Numbered from the stretch's first letter, positions 11,435 to 22,036 are shown. The stretch: DNA of 64,000 nt from Isoetes taiwanensis (GCA_021234155.1 JAJEKV010000079.1:3260261-3324260); one strand, 5' to 3'. The notes: a model not told the origin generated them from the letters alone. A program made the numbers and translations.

Positions 11435-11445
11435 GCTCGATACCA
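11435..11445 (-). other. primer binding site of Copia A (degenerate)
   Basis: Plus-strand GCTCGATACCA, the complement of the initiator-Met tRNA primer site, sits one base from the LTR end. Unit B has the expected 12-base form GCTCTGATACCA at 16,322-16,333. Here CTG is reduced to CG. Confidence 0.75.
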
Positions 11446-11446
11446 A

Positions 11447-12009
11447 TGTTAGAATCGAGAGCTTGGGATTCAACCCAAGTATGCCAAGACTCTGTCTCCT
11501 TCAAACCCCCCTCCAGCACCTATATTTGCATACACGCTTTTGTGTATCTGCTTTTCGCCACACATTTTCTATGACAATCAGTCATATATATATGTTCTCA
11601 TCAACTTTGGATATATCCACTTGTCAAATCGTGCATGCCCTTCATATAGAAAGTTTTTCAACTTGCCTAAATAATAGGATGCCCTATTTGTCCTTATCTT
11701 CCGGTATCGTTGACTTTGATCCGTTGACCGGATCAACCCAAAACCCTAAGTGGCGGGCGGGGGGGTGGGGTGTGTTTCTAGCGAGCCCGGCAACACCGGG
11801 CGGGGGTGTGCTCGCCACCTTTGACTTTGACTTTGACTTTGACGTTGACTTTGACTTTGACTTTGACCTGCTGCTTTGCTTCTCATAGGTCTCCCCATTC
11901 AAACTGCTTAACTTTGAATAACATGACACCATTTAACAACTCTAATCTATCGCCTTTGCTTCTCATAGATTAGAATATCACATGACACATAATTTTATCA
12001 TTTCCAACA
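11447..12009 (-). mobile_element. Copia LTR shared by units A and B
   Basis: On the plus strand it runs TGTTAGAATC to TTTCCAACA; on the element strand TGTTGGAAATG to CTAACA, the usual copia ends. A primer site flanks its left edge and a polypurine tract its right edge, so it is the 5' LTR of the left unit and the 3' LTR of the right one. It matches 16,335-16,867 closely, differing mainly by CAG/CTG-site changes and two extra TTTGAC hexamers. Confidence 0.88.
11820..11867 (+). repeat. TTTGAC hexamer repeat in the shared LTR
   Basis: Eight hexamers, four TTTGAC, one GTTGAC, three TTTGAC. The matching LTR at 16,709-16,744 has six (three, one, two). TTTGAC contains TGAC, the core of a W-box, in one orientation. 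Any regulatory role is inference. Confidence 0.85.
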
Positions 12010-12182
12010 TTCCCCTTCATGTGATATTCCCTGTCATCACATTGTAACAATTTCCTTATTTCACGGAATGCGGATAAAGGTAGAGCCTTTGTAAGAATAT
12101 CGCTCTTTGATCAATTTGTACTAACATAGGTCAAATGCACTTGATTTCTTTTGACCATATCTCGATAAAATGAACTTCCATT
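12010..12182 (-). other. Copia B polypurine tract and 3' leader
   Basis: The plus-strand sequence TTCCCCTTCAT touches the LTR. On the element strand this is ATGAAGGGGAA, a good polypurine tract. The rest links the end of RNase H to the tract and shows only decayed RNase H C-terminal coding. Confidence 0.75.
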
Positions 12183-12701
12183 TCAATGTGTTTTGACCTT
12201 TAGGTGCAAAACTGGATTTTTTGTCATGGCAATACAACTAGTATTATCACAATAAATGATTGTTGGTCCTCTTTGAGCAAATCCAAATTCTGCCATAAGC
12301 CTTCTTTCCCAAATAAGTTCCTTAGTCAACAGGGCTGCTGAGTTGTACTCAGCTTCAGCACTAGATAAAGCAATGCTGCTTTGCTTCTTGCACTTCCAAG
12401 CAACTGGGGCTCCACCTAATAAAACAACATACCCTGAAGTTGATTTTCGTTTGTCTAAATCTCCTCCCCAATCAGCATCACAATAAGCCTGCAATTGTAA
12501 ATTGGTTTCATTAAATACTATACCAAAATGCATTGTACCTTTTAAGTATTTGAGGATCCTTTTTGCTGCAATCCAGTGTCCTTTACCAGCCCTGTCATTG
12601 TACCTACTGAGAATATTAACTGCAAATGCAATGTCCGGCCTAGTACAATTGGCTACATAGGACAAACAACCAATCAAACTTCTGTAAGGTATTTTCTCCA
12701 T
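12183..12701 (-). CDS. Copia B RNase H domain (172 aa)
   Basis: The frame carries the RT thumb end (IPYRSLIGCLSYVANCTRPD, AVNILSRY) and the copia RNase H: AYCDADWGGD (Asp), ALSSAEAEY (Glu) and IIYCDNTSCI (Asp), the three metal-binding acids that cut the RNA strand of the replication hybrid. It ends near LKVKTH, shortly before the polypurine tract. Unit A has lost this region. Confidence 0.85.
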   Translation of the reverse strand: MEKIPYRSLIGCLSYVANCTRPDIAFAVNILSRYNDRAGKGHWIAAKRILKYLKGTMHFGIVFNETNLQLQAYCDADWGGDLDKRKSTSGYVVLLGGAPVAWKCKKQSSIALSSAEAEYNSAALLTKELIWERRLMAEFGFAQRGPTIIYCDNTSCIAMTKNPVLHLKVKTH

Positions 12702-12710
12702 TTGTTTGCT

Positions 12711-13478
12711 TTAAACCACGTTTTTTGGACTCATATCTCTGCAGAGATTTCGTGACCGGGGAACCATAGGAGTATATGCCATATTGCAATCTTCCATATG
12801 AAATTTCTTCAACATGTTTTGAATATGCCCTTGTTGACTCAAAGCTAATATCTTGTGATTTCTGTCCCTGTAAACATCTATGCCCAGAAACCTCTTTAAC
12901 TCTCCAAGATCACTCATTTGGAATCGTTTCCTTAAGATATCTTTGCAATGATTTAGTACTTGAGTTCCCTTTGATATCATAATATTGTCATCAACATATA
13001 AAGCAATAATGCACCGGGCATCTCCCATTTTGAACCTATAGATATTACCATCATAATTGAGCTTCTCAAAACCTTGTTCTACAAGATATCCATCCATACA
13101 TTTATACCATTCCCTAGGAGATTGTTTAAGACCATAAACTGCTCTATTCAACTTCCAAAATTTTCCTTTTTTCCTCTTCAAATCCGGTGCGGTCTTAAAT
13201 AAATTTCCTCCTCTAACTTAGCATTCAAGAATCTTTGTACTTACATCCATATGATGGATTTCAAGGTCACAAGCATTAGCAATAGCTAATAACATTCTCA
13301 AACTATTTATCTTTACCAATGGTGAGAATGTTTCATCAAAATCTTCTCCTTTTTTTTTACGTGTAAAGCCTTGTGCAACAAGTCCGGCTTTAAATTTCTT
13401 TGTATTTTTGTCTACTCCTGGTTTTATTCTATAGATCCACTTACTTCCAACTATATTCTTATCGGAAGGAATATCCAC
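12711..13478 (-). pseudogene. Copia B reverse transcriptase
   Basis: Two pieces. 13,218-13,478 has VGSKWIYRIKPG and FSPLVKINSLRMLLAIA, up to HHMDVST. 12,711-13,181 has AVYGLKQSPREWY, ALYVDDNIMIS and LKRFLGIDVYRDRNHK. The YVDD active site is intact. A frame break near 13,185-13,235 falls where unit A has CCAGG and GCTG and unit B has CCGG and CTTTG. The break is thus tied to the CAG/CTG-context changes. Confidence 0.85.
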
Positions 13479-14048
13479 TCTTTGTATAAGTGTTTGTTCT
13501 TTTGAATGCTCTCATTTCTTCTTCCATAGCACATTTCAGTTCTTTCCATTCATATCTTGAAGCGCCTCCATATAATTTTGTGGAATCTTGTCTGTTTCAA
13601 GTATCAAAATATCAAATACGGTATTAATTTCTCCTACGAGATCTAAGTCTTTTACTTTTTCCAAGTTCGGTTCTACCATGAGACTCTAAATCATGTTTGG
13701 CTTCTTACGCCAACATTTGAGCTTCTGTTAAATGCGGGTTTTCTTTTTGGTCTATCAATTTTATCCACTACGCCTCTTGGTGTTCAATCTCTTGCTCAAC
13801 ACACGATTCCATACGGCTCAACAACATTACTTGGAATCATTTTTCGACTCACTATCGAGTCACTCAAATCTACACGCTCCAATCCTTGAGTTTTTCTTCT
13901 TCACTTATTGACTGATTTGTTTCCTCAATACTATCTTTCCTTTCACTTTCACATGGATCTTCAATATTTATCTTAGAATTTTCCTATAAAAATTCGTTTT
14001 TCATTGAAGACCACATCTCTACTTACTATAATTTTTTTCTTCTAGGGG

Positions 14049-15012
14049 TCATATAATGAATGCTTTTGAGTTAGAATCATACCCTACTAGATAAGATATG
14101 TATGCTCTATCATCCAACTTTTTCCTCAGTTCTTCAGGAACATGTACAAAGCATAAACACCCATATGCTTTTAATCTATCATAAGAAGGTGACTTACCAG
14201 ACCAAAGCATTTCTGGAATTGCACCTTTAATACTTGATGAAGGTAACAAGTTTTGAATGTAGGCAATTTGTCTTCCTGACTTCATCCATAAATAATTTGG
14301 TAAACGAGAATACTTCAACATGGATCTCACAACATCAAGCAAGGTTCTATTTTTCCTTTACGCAACTCCATTTTGTTGTGGTGAGTATCGCATGTCAATT
14401 GCCTCTTGATTCCCCTGTTTACACAAAAAGCTTTAAATTCATCGGAGATATATTCAACTCCCCACAATCGACCTTATGCACTTTATCTTTCTTCGGTTTC
14501 TAGCTTCGGTTTTTGATAAATAACTTCAAAGCATCACTAGCTTGGTCTTTTGTTTTCAAAATATAACACTTGGTTTTTCTGCTTTGAAATCATCAATAAA
14601 AGCTCATGAAATATTTATGCCCACTCAAACTAGTAACATTTATAGGACCACATAAATCTGTATGTACCAAATCCAAAATGCCCTTTGCTCTTTTTGTGTG
14701 ACCTTTTAAATGGCAATCTTGATTGCTTTCCAAGTTGGCGACCTCCACATAAAACTTTTCATTTTGTACCTTGGCAGATATTAATCCCTTTTCCCCAAGC
14801 CTTTTAATTATTGCAGCATTTACATGACATAATCTGTTATGCCATACTTTCACATCTGAATATTCCACAAGATTAATTTCATGAAGATGCTCCATATTCA
14901 ATCCAAAAAGATTACCAACTCTTTTGCCAATAAACTTTAATTCACCATTAAGAAACACTTTACAATGGATCTGTTCAAACAGCACTTTATATCCCAAATC
15001 CACCGCTGGCAT
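14049..15012 (-). pseudogene. Copia B integrase
   Basis: 14,593-15,012 carries the pre-integrase block VWHNRLCHVNA, GHTKRAKGILDLVHTDLCGP and GHKYFMSF. 14,049-14,342 carries LPNYLWMKSGRQIAYIQN and SYDRLKAYGCLCFVHVPEEL. The middle, with the second Asp and the Glu, is broken at 14,343-14,592. At the Glu codon unit B reads TTACGCAAC (plus strand, 14,358-14,366), where unit A reads TTCGCAAC, so both copies are altered at the same site in different ways. Confidence 0.8.
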
Positions 15013-15122
15013 ACGGATATGAGATTTCTAACAAGATTTGGGCACACACAAAACATCTCTCAATTTTACAATTTTGCCATTTAAGTCAAACAACTCTAAA
15101 ACTCCAGTATCTTCTATTTTCT

Positions 15123-16110
15123 TCAAACCCCCATCACCAAGTTGCACATGTCCTTCTTTCTTTTCCCCTCCTTAAGCATATGCAAATCACACATCACACT
15201 TTTTTTTACGCTCCCCGAATCTATAACAACAAATTGGTTATTGCTTTTCCTTGGAAACTCTAAAACATTGCAAGTTAAATTCTTCCTTACCTCCAAGGTG
15301 CCATCCTCAAGTTCACCTTCACTACTATCTTGTTTTTCTACCACATTAATACTTGAGCCTCCTTTGAATTTTCCCTTGCCCCCCTGCCACCTCTATAAGT
15401 TCGGAAAATCTCCCTCGACCTCTTCCCTTTTTAGGGCTTGGGCAATCAGAAGCAAAATGACCTTTGCCTTCACAATTGAAACATCTAAATTCCTTCTCAC
15501 TATTGTTTGGACACTCACTCTTTAGGTGACCAAATTGATTACATGCATAACAAGGTCCTACTTTTCCTCTTGAAAAACCACCTCTTTTAGTCTTACACGC
15601 ATACAAGATCTCTCGAGGACTGATCGGCTTCCTCACGAGTAATAGTAGATTTGTTCAAATTACGTGCGTATCATTCTGATAGCATGCTCCTTGGAAGTGG
15701 CTACATTTCTGAGTAAAGTTGCCAAGTGACTATTATGAGATACTGCTCTTGCCAAAGCTAGTATTTGATACTGTTCATTCAAGATATTTCCAGCTCCCTC
15801 AAGATGCGCAATAATGGAATCAAATCTCTCCAAAAAGTCGGTCAAGTTATCTTTCTCAAACAATTTCATCTTCCTTAAGCTGTTTTCTAGCACATCTATT
15901 TGTGAAGAACTTTTTGTTCATAGTGCTTTATCAAATAATCCCACATTTCCTTAGGCTTCATGCCTCGAAGCTTGGTTTTAAGGCGCGCCTACCTTACACA
16001 TGATTATGGCACGGGCCTCCATAATCTTAGCTTCATCTTACGCTCGAACTTCGGAGAAGTTGCCCTTCCGGTAGACACACCTTCACCGAAGTTCCCCCCG
16101 CACCAGATTG
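15123..16110 (-). pseudogene. Copia B gag and protease
   Basis: Three pieces cover the region that is one open frame in unit A: 15,660-15,893 (LRKMKLFEKDNLTDF), 15,346-15,636 (both zinc knuckles, CYACNQFGHLKSEC and CFNCEGKGHFASDC) and 15,123-15,344 (protease-like block with VVIDSGS). The breaks fall where CAG/CTG sites differ from unit A. Upstream of 15,893 the sequence aligns to the unit A start region but is broken near 15,900-16,060. Confidence 0.8.
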
Positions 16111-16321
16111 AGCATTACTACTACTAGCGGCGGGGACTTGAATCACGAGCTAGTTGCACCCCTCTTGGACTACCATCAAACAAATACCACAATTTTTCAA
16201 ACTCGATGCAGCTCTAATACTCTCCTTCGATTTGAAATCCTCCATCTCCTTTAAAAACTTCAATAGAGTTCAATAGATTTGCCCGAATCGGTTGTCATTA
16301 TCCGCAGGCGGGATTTAGTTA

Positions 16322-16333
16322 GCTCTGATACCA
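16322..16333 (-). other. primer binding site of Copia B
   Basis: Plus-strand GCTCTGATACCA is the complement of TGGTATCAGAGC, the standard plant initiator-Met tRNA primer site. It is separated by one base from the LTR. Confidence 0.9.
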
Positions 16334-16334
16334 A

Positions 16335-16867
16335 TGTTAGAATCAGAGCTTGGGATTCGAACCCAAGTATGCCAAGACTCTGTCTCCTTCAAACCCCTCC
16401 CGCACCTATATTTGCATACACGCACCTGTATCTGCACTCAGCCACACATTTTCTATGACAATCAGTCATATATATATATATATATGTTCTCATCAACCTG
16501 GATATATCCACTTGTCAAATCGTGCATGCCCTTCATATAGAAAGTTTTTCAACTTGCCTAAATAATAGGATGCCCTGCTGTCCTTATCTTCCAGCTGTCG
16601 TTGACTTTGACCCGTTGACCAGTCAACCCAAAACCCTAAGTGGCGGGCAGGGGGTGTCTGTGTGTTTCTAGCGAGCCCAGCAACACCTGGGTAGGGTGTG
16701 CCGCCACCTTTGACTTTGACTTTGACGTTGACTTTGACTTTGACCTACTGCCACTGCTTCTCTGCTTAACTTTGAATAACATGACACCATTTAACAACTC
16801 TAATCTACTGCCACTGCTTCTCATAGATTAGAATATCACATGACACATAATTTTATCATTTCCAACA
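16335..16867 (-). mobile_element. Copia 5' LTR of unit B
   Basis: It starts TGTTAG and ends CCAACA on the plus strand and matches 11,447-12,009. It contains six TTTGAC-type hexamers (16,709-16,744) and a (TA)n run near 16,471. It is bordered by the primer site on one side and by gypsy-derived sequence on the other. Confidence 0.88.
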
Positions 16868-17281
16868 AATTTGACCATTCCCTATGCTGCAGTGGATTGC
16901 AAACCATAGGCATGATAGATTGCCTGATAGATAGAGTTTTCTTTTATTTATTTAAGGGGGTGGTCCCTTCAACCACAATCTAATAAGATATACTGATATA
17001 CTGACATGTGCAGGCCAGTGAGCAGTATGTGACCTGCCCATGTTAGAGGGTTGCTGATGGCTCGAACATTTCAGTTTTCTGTTATCTACACGTCTTGTTT
17101 TGTTATTATTCTCATGTTGGTGAACTTTTTCATTATGATAATCATGTCAAATGCACCTTGGTGCCTAAACTATGTTCAACTTTAAAGTTTTAATACATAT
17201 TACCTTCCTTCATAATCTCATATCTTATAAGTGTATCTAACCCTAATGCTGAGGACAGCATTAATTCTAAGGAGGGGAGAA
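16868..17281 (+). other. gypsy internal 3' remnant with polypurine tract
   Basis: Non-coding or decayed pol end. It finishes AAGGAGGGGAGAA at 17,269-17,281, a polypurine tract directly against LTR copy B. The preceding GAGGACAGCATTAATTCT resembles the codons that close many plant gypsy pol frames. Confidence 0.6.
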
Positions 17282-18867
17282 TGTGACGTTCCAAGTATTT
17301 ATATGGTATATGTATAAATACATTGACACGTCACCCAGTGAACGTACGCCACCATGGGGCACGGTAACCTAGGGGGTTGACCAAAAGGGATTTAGTTAGC
17401 CATGTTAATCTAATTATAAAGGATAATTATAAAGGCACATGTATTGGGTCAACTAATGGGTTGGGAAGGTGCCACTTGGCAAAACCCGAGTGGTCAGCAT
17501 GGGGGTTGCTAAATCGAGCCACCAAAGGGAAGCGCCACCCTCTTCTAACCCACAATTCGACCCACCTGAGCGCCCAGAAGCAGCTGACCACCCAAGAGCT
17601 GTAGCTGATCTTCCCCAAATCGCCAAACACCCTTTAGCTGTTGCTGTCACCCTCCGTACGTCACCATGGAAGCACCCCAAGATAACGGCTCCAGCAGAAA
17701 CACTGGTTAGTAGTAGTTCAGTTGTGAATTGTAGAATAATATTCTCTTCTGATTGCTTTTGTTGAGATTAACCCTTCTCTGGTAAGTAGGATTACATTTC
17801 AATTATGAATGGTGCTCTGTTACAAAATGATGGATGAATCTATGGAGTAGTTTAGTAGTTTCCATTAAACAGGGGTTTAAAGGGGGGGTAGAGACCTCTG
17901 AGCTCAAATATGATAGTATGCTCCTAGGTAGAACCCTGTAATATTCCCATTAATTGCGGCCTGTGTACAAGAGACCACCGGGTCGTAGGCGCTATGGTCG
18001 GGCTTAGCACCAGACAAGGGACACAGTGGTGAAGTGGGGGTGGGGTCTTGCACGAACATAAAAGGCTCCTGAGACTCCTACAGTGGGCTAGGCCCGATAG
18101 CCGGTCACGTAGAGGGCCGGGTATGGGTCTGACACTCCCTGGGTGTAGAGGTGTGATCCGTATGGAGCACCTTGCACTTTGAGTAGATTTAGGGTGAGTA
18201 AGTTGGGTACGGATGCGGGGGTCGCTGATGCGGCATGTATTCTCTAGCTCACCCATGGAACCACTGTGATCCTGGAAGGGAACGCTTCCCTGACCTGCCT
18301 CATCGGACCGGGGCGTCATGAACCCTGGAGTAGACTCAAAAGGGTGATACCTTGAGTCTGCGTCTCCGGAAGGCTATAGCGAAGCCATAGCGTGAATCGA
18401 CCCATCTGCAAAGTGTGCACAGGAGGGGCGGATGGAGTGGACAACCCTAGCCGATGTTCTATGCCAGCCAACGCCATGCCAAGACTCGGTCTGCTGATCT
18501 CTTGAGGCCCAGCCGTCAGTTGATCCTCACTGGAGTCTGAGCCGGGGTAGAACCTGAGGTTTGGGGTGTTTTCTTAGTTCTATGCCTATTCTTTGCCGTT
18601 GGTATTTGGATGGATGTGCCACCCTTCGTGGTGGTTATTTATATATGATTTATGTTGTGTGCTAACCCTTGTATTCATGCTTCCGCGACGTAGGAGTCCA
18701 TCGAAGGCGTGGGCCGAATGACACCTCCGTGCCCTTCACCCGAGCATCTCTACGTAGATGGCACGGGTTAGATGGAGGGCCCTGATCATGGCGAGATAGT
18801 CGCCATGGAAGGGGAAAGTCCCCGTATGTATACGGCCGGGGGTCGTATATATTCAGGGAGTGTCACA
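17282..18867 (+). mobile_element. Ty3/gypsy LTR, copy B
   Basis: It starts TGTGACGTTCCA and ends GGGAGTGTCACA, the same inverted ends as LTR copy A, with which it shares several internal blocks (see copy A). Length is about 1.59 kb. The polypurine tract on the left makes it a 3' LTR of a plus-strand element. The 5' halves of the two copies differ strongly, so they are not recent sisters. Confidence 0.8.
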
Positions 18868-20046
18868 TCTATGGCCTAGACTAGAAACTAAGGCGGCATC
18901 CCTGGATCGTGATGATGCATCTGAGTATCGCAAGCGGAGCTCTGGATCTAGTCTACGATGTCGGGCCCTCTCTCGCTCATAGTCTCGCTGACGTGGTGCC
19001 CGAACAGAGACAGGGTCACGTGGACGACCCATGGAAGCTCTAGGCCATGTCTCCTCCGGGTGATGAGCTCTATGGTGGGCCCAGGCTGAGTTCCGTGTAC
19101 GGAACCCAAGCCAAGCTGGCTCTTGCTGCCTCCGCAACGCTAGATGTGTGCAACCATCATGGATGCACACCATGAACATGGTAATCCTCATACCTGAGCG
19201 GTGAGAACCCACACGGCCTGGCTCATTCCATAAAACTCGGCGAAGAATCAACCACCCCCCTACTCTCCTCCTAGACAACAAAGAATACTATAAACCCCCC
19301 CACCCACAAGTAAGCGAAATAAATAAACTTCTAATGAAAGTACATTACAAATTTCATGCAATGTAATATAAATGCTTTAATTATTGAAAACAACATTTAG
19401 CCAATTAAAAACGTATATAAAAAAATCAATTAAGACTAAAGAGGAAGGTACTGACCTCCGTATGATGTCCCCAATCTGATGCGGCCGATCCTCTACAGCA
19501 AGCTCAAAGCCTGTAGGAAACTCGTCAATGGACTGCTGGGACAAGTGCTCTAAATGATCTGAGTCCATCATCCCCTCGTCCTCAAACTGAATATCTGTTA
19601 TTTGATCAAGATACAAAACATTAACCTATGCTAAGTAGGAGCATCTAAATAACATTATAATCCACAAAAGAAAAGAGTGTAAAGCATATCATATCAACAT
19701 TACAACTGAAAAACTACTAATATTAATATGCCACGCCATCAAAATATATGCCTTTTTTAACATGCCACATCATCAATTATCATAATGATCATTATGACGT
19801 CCTCCTAAGGATGTCACTTCATGTGCACGCATGTGCTCACGCTTATAAGTCATGTTGCAACATAGAAAACATCATGCCGGCATGTCCTATCTAACCATTG
19901 ACATGTCAACTTATGTTCCCTCACATGCTCACGCAATATCATAGATGTCACCTCATGTGCACGGCATGTGCTAACATGTGTAAGTCATGTTGCAACATAA
20001 AGCGACATGTGTAAGTCATGTTGCACCATTGTAGACATGTGGAACA
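18868..20046 (-). other. no convincing gene; two possible minus-strand ORFs
   Basis: Minus-strand open stretches at 18,853-19,281 (142 codons, Arg-rich) and 19,377-19,616 (79 codons, with EFPTGFELAVEDRPHQIGD) could be exons of an unrecognised gene or of a transposon; no domain was recognised. 19,780-19,797 is a perfect 18-base palindrome (TCATAATGATCATTATGA). Between 19,810 and 20,030 a unit with ATGTCAC-TCATGTGCACG and TAAGTCATGTTGCAACAT is repeated imperfectly two to three times. Confidence 0.3.
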
Positions 20047-20638
20047 CGTATATTGAACTCAATATACGCTAATCTTACATTTAATATTCACATAATGAAA
20101 TCAAAATACGAATATAGTGAGTATATCGCACTCAATATACGTTTTCCAAAAACAAAACCAATCTCCTTGAATTTTAGATTCTAATTTTAGTTCCCACCTC
20201 TCTTAAACGATCACATCAATTGAATTTTAGATCCTAAACGATCACATCAAAAGCATGAAAATAAACAGTTGAAGAGCTCATACAAGAACGAGATGTAAAA
20301 GTAAAGAAATCTTTGAGGAATTTGATGCGAATACTCTTACTAACCTGGTGCTTCTTCCATGATCTGATCAGGTATGACTGCTGCCGAAATTCTCTCCAAA
20401 AAACGCGCCGGAAATCGCTCCGAAGAACCCGGAAAAAACACAAAAAAAAATTGATATACAGTAGTATATCGAGTTAGATATACTGTAGTATATCGAACTC
20501 GATATACTACAGTATATCTAACTCGATATACTACTATATATCAATTTTATACGCTTTTTTTATACGCCATTTTCCGGCACTCTGCCGGAATACGTATATC
20601 GAACTCGATATACGCCGTATATCGAACTCGATATACGC
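20047..20638. repeat. array of palindromes around TATATCGAACTCGATATA
   Basis: A 20-24-base palindromic unit, approximately CGTATATCGAACTCGATATACG, recurs at about 20,047, 20,120, 20,463, 20,488, 20,513, 20,593 and 20,615. Three joined units form an almost perfect 94-base inverted repeat at 20,451-20,544: arms of 46 bases with one mismatch and a 2-base centre. A short CCGGCA/TGCCGG hairpin lies at 20,575-20,588. It sits just upstream of a possible minus-strand ORF start (20,443). No known regulatory family was recognised. Confidence 0.85.
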
Positions 20639-22036
20639 GTGATTTTGAATGTTTGGTTAGGGAGCCAATATTTTACCCGGGTTAAAACGGGTCCCTGTTA
20701 TTAACAAAAATAGTGATGCCCTGGAGAATATAAGATAAGATAAGAATTTTTACGTCAATATTATTGACAACTTATATGAGAAGCTCCCTGACTTCATATA
20801 CCAGTGTACACATTAGGTTCCCAAAATGTTGTTGGGGGGTCGTGTAACATATGATTTTGCAAGGTTTAGCCATGTATTCGTATCTAAAAATGGTATTTTG
20901 CTGACTCACAAATTTGGTTTTGGGTTGGCAATGGTCGAATGGGGTGTATTGGTTTTTTTTGGGGAAGGGCTAATTTTTAGGGTTTTTTTTTAGAAGGCCA
21001 CTGGCCGGGCGATGGGTCTGGTGTGTGAGATGGATCGAAGGAGAGAGGGAGTTCGGCCGGAGCTTAGGAGCTCGTGGGCATGAATCTTTGCGATTACCGT
21101 GTAAGTCGGTGTTTGTTTAGGTGGTGTGAATCGCTTTGCTCTTGGCAAATCTTTGGAGGTTTCATTATAGAATCGGGGAGTTCCGCCACGACTCCTTGCT
21201 ATGGGCTAAATTTGCTTGGCGATGCTTGGCTGCTTGGCCATAACCCACTGGCGGAGTTAATCTGGCAACGGCATATTGAACAGAGTTAGCCATGAACAGA
21301 GTTAATCTGGCAGAAGCAACCATGCAAAATCCGACAGGGCACAGCAAGAAACAAACAAGAAGCAAAATCCGACAGGGTGTTTCTTTCTTCAGCCGCCTAG
21401 ATGCTCTTGGAGGCATGCCAGCCTCAGGAAGAGCCCTTATTGCAGATTGTGCTTCTATTTGGCTTTAACAGGTTATGTGTTAAGGTTTTCATCTTGAGGT
21501 TTCTGGAACTGCCTTTTGGGCAGGGGGTTCAAATCCCCATGCTTCCTCTTCATGTTTTTGGAGTAGTGACACCGACGCCCCTCTTCATGCTTGATATTAA
21601 GATGTGGTGGATGCATAGAAGCCCATTGTTCAGCAGTAATGGTGCTGCCGTAGCATGTGCAGCAGCTTGGTCTGCAGTTTGTGAACAGAGTGAGGTTCGG
21701 CCTTGTATTTTGGAGGCCCTTCTGTAAATTTCTTTGCAAGTGATATAGTTGTGCAGAATATTGCTTCATAGCAGATATGGTGCTCTAACTGTATGTTTGC
21801 AAAACAGGTTTACTTGTTTCTTACTTGTGTGAATGTACGCATTTGACTTCAATCGAATACTTTCTGGTGCACCTTAGGGTGACGTGGAAATGGGGTTTTG
21901 ACCCCATCTTGACTTGGGTTCGACGGTTGTGGTTTTGGGGCAGGGCATATCCTTAGGAATATGCCCTGTTTGGATGGCTAGGATAGAGCAATTATAGGAA
22001 TAGGAGGATAAAAGCAAGAAACAATTTATTGCTGGC
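20639..22036. other. no gene seen
   Basis: Open stretches here, the longest being 108 codons at 21,401-21,727, show no domain or plausible splice pattern. A near-palindrome around GGGCATATCCTTAGG at 21,944-21,967 just precedes the unrecognised frame that starts at 22,037. Confidence 0.5.

Larger units (their letters stand above)
7997..16867 (-). mobile_element. Copia array: two internal regions sharing an LTR
   Basis: Reading the minus strand from right to left: LTR (16,867-16,335), primer site, gag, protease, integrase, RT, RNase H, polypurine tract, LTR (12,009-11,447), primer site, gag, protease, integrase, RT, then truncation at 7,997. The middle LTR is both the 3' LTR of unit B and the 5' LTR of unit A. 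The integrase-before-RT order and the primer site matching initiator Met tRNA define Ty1/copia. The two internal regions are near-identical apart from changes concentrated in CAG/CTG contexts, so the tandem arose recently or is partly an assembly product. Confidence 0.85.

Noticed and set aside
11463-11888. 141-codon plus-strand ORF
   Set aside because: It lies wholly inside the Copia LTR and its tail is the TTTGAC repeat translated; it is a shadow frame.
20047-20638. CRISPR-like repeat array
   Set aside because: Spacing is irregular, units are palindromic and there are no unique spacers of constant length; the genome is a plant.
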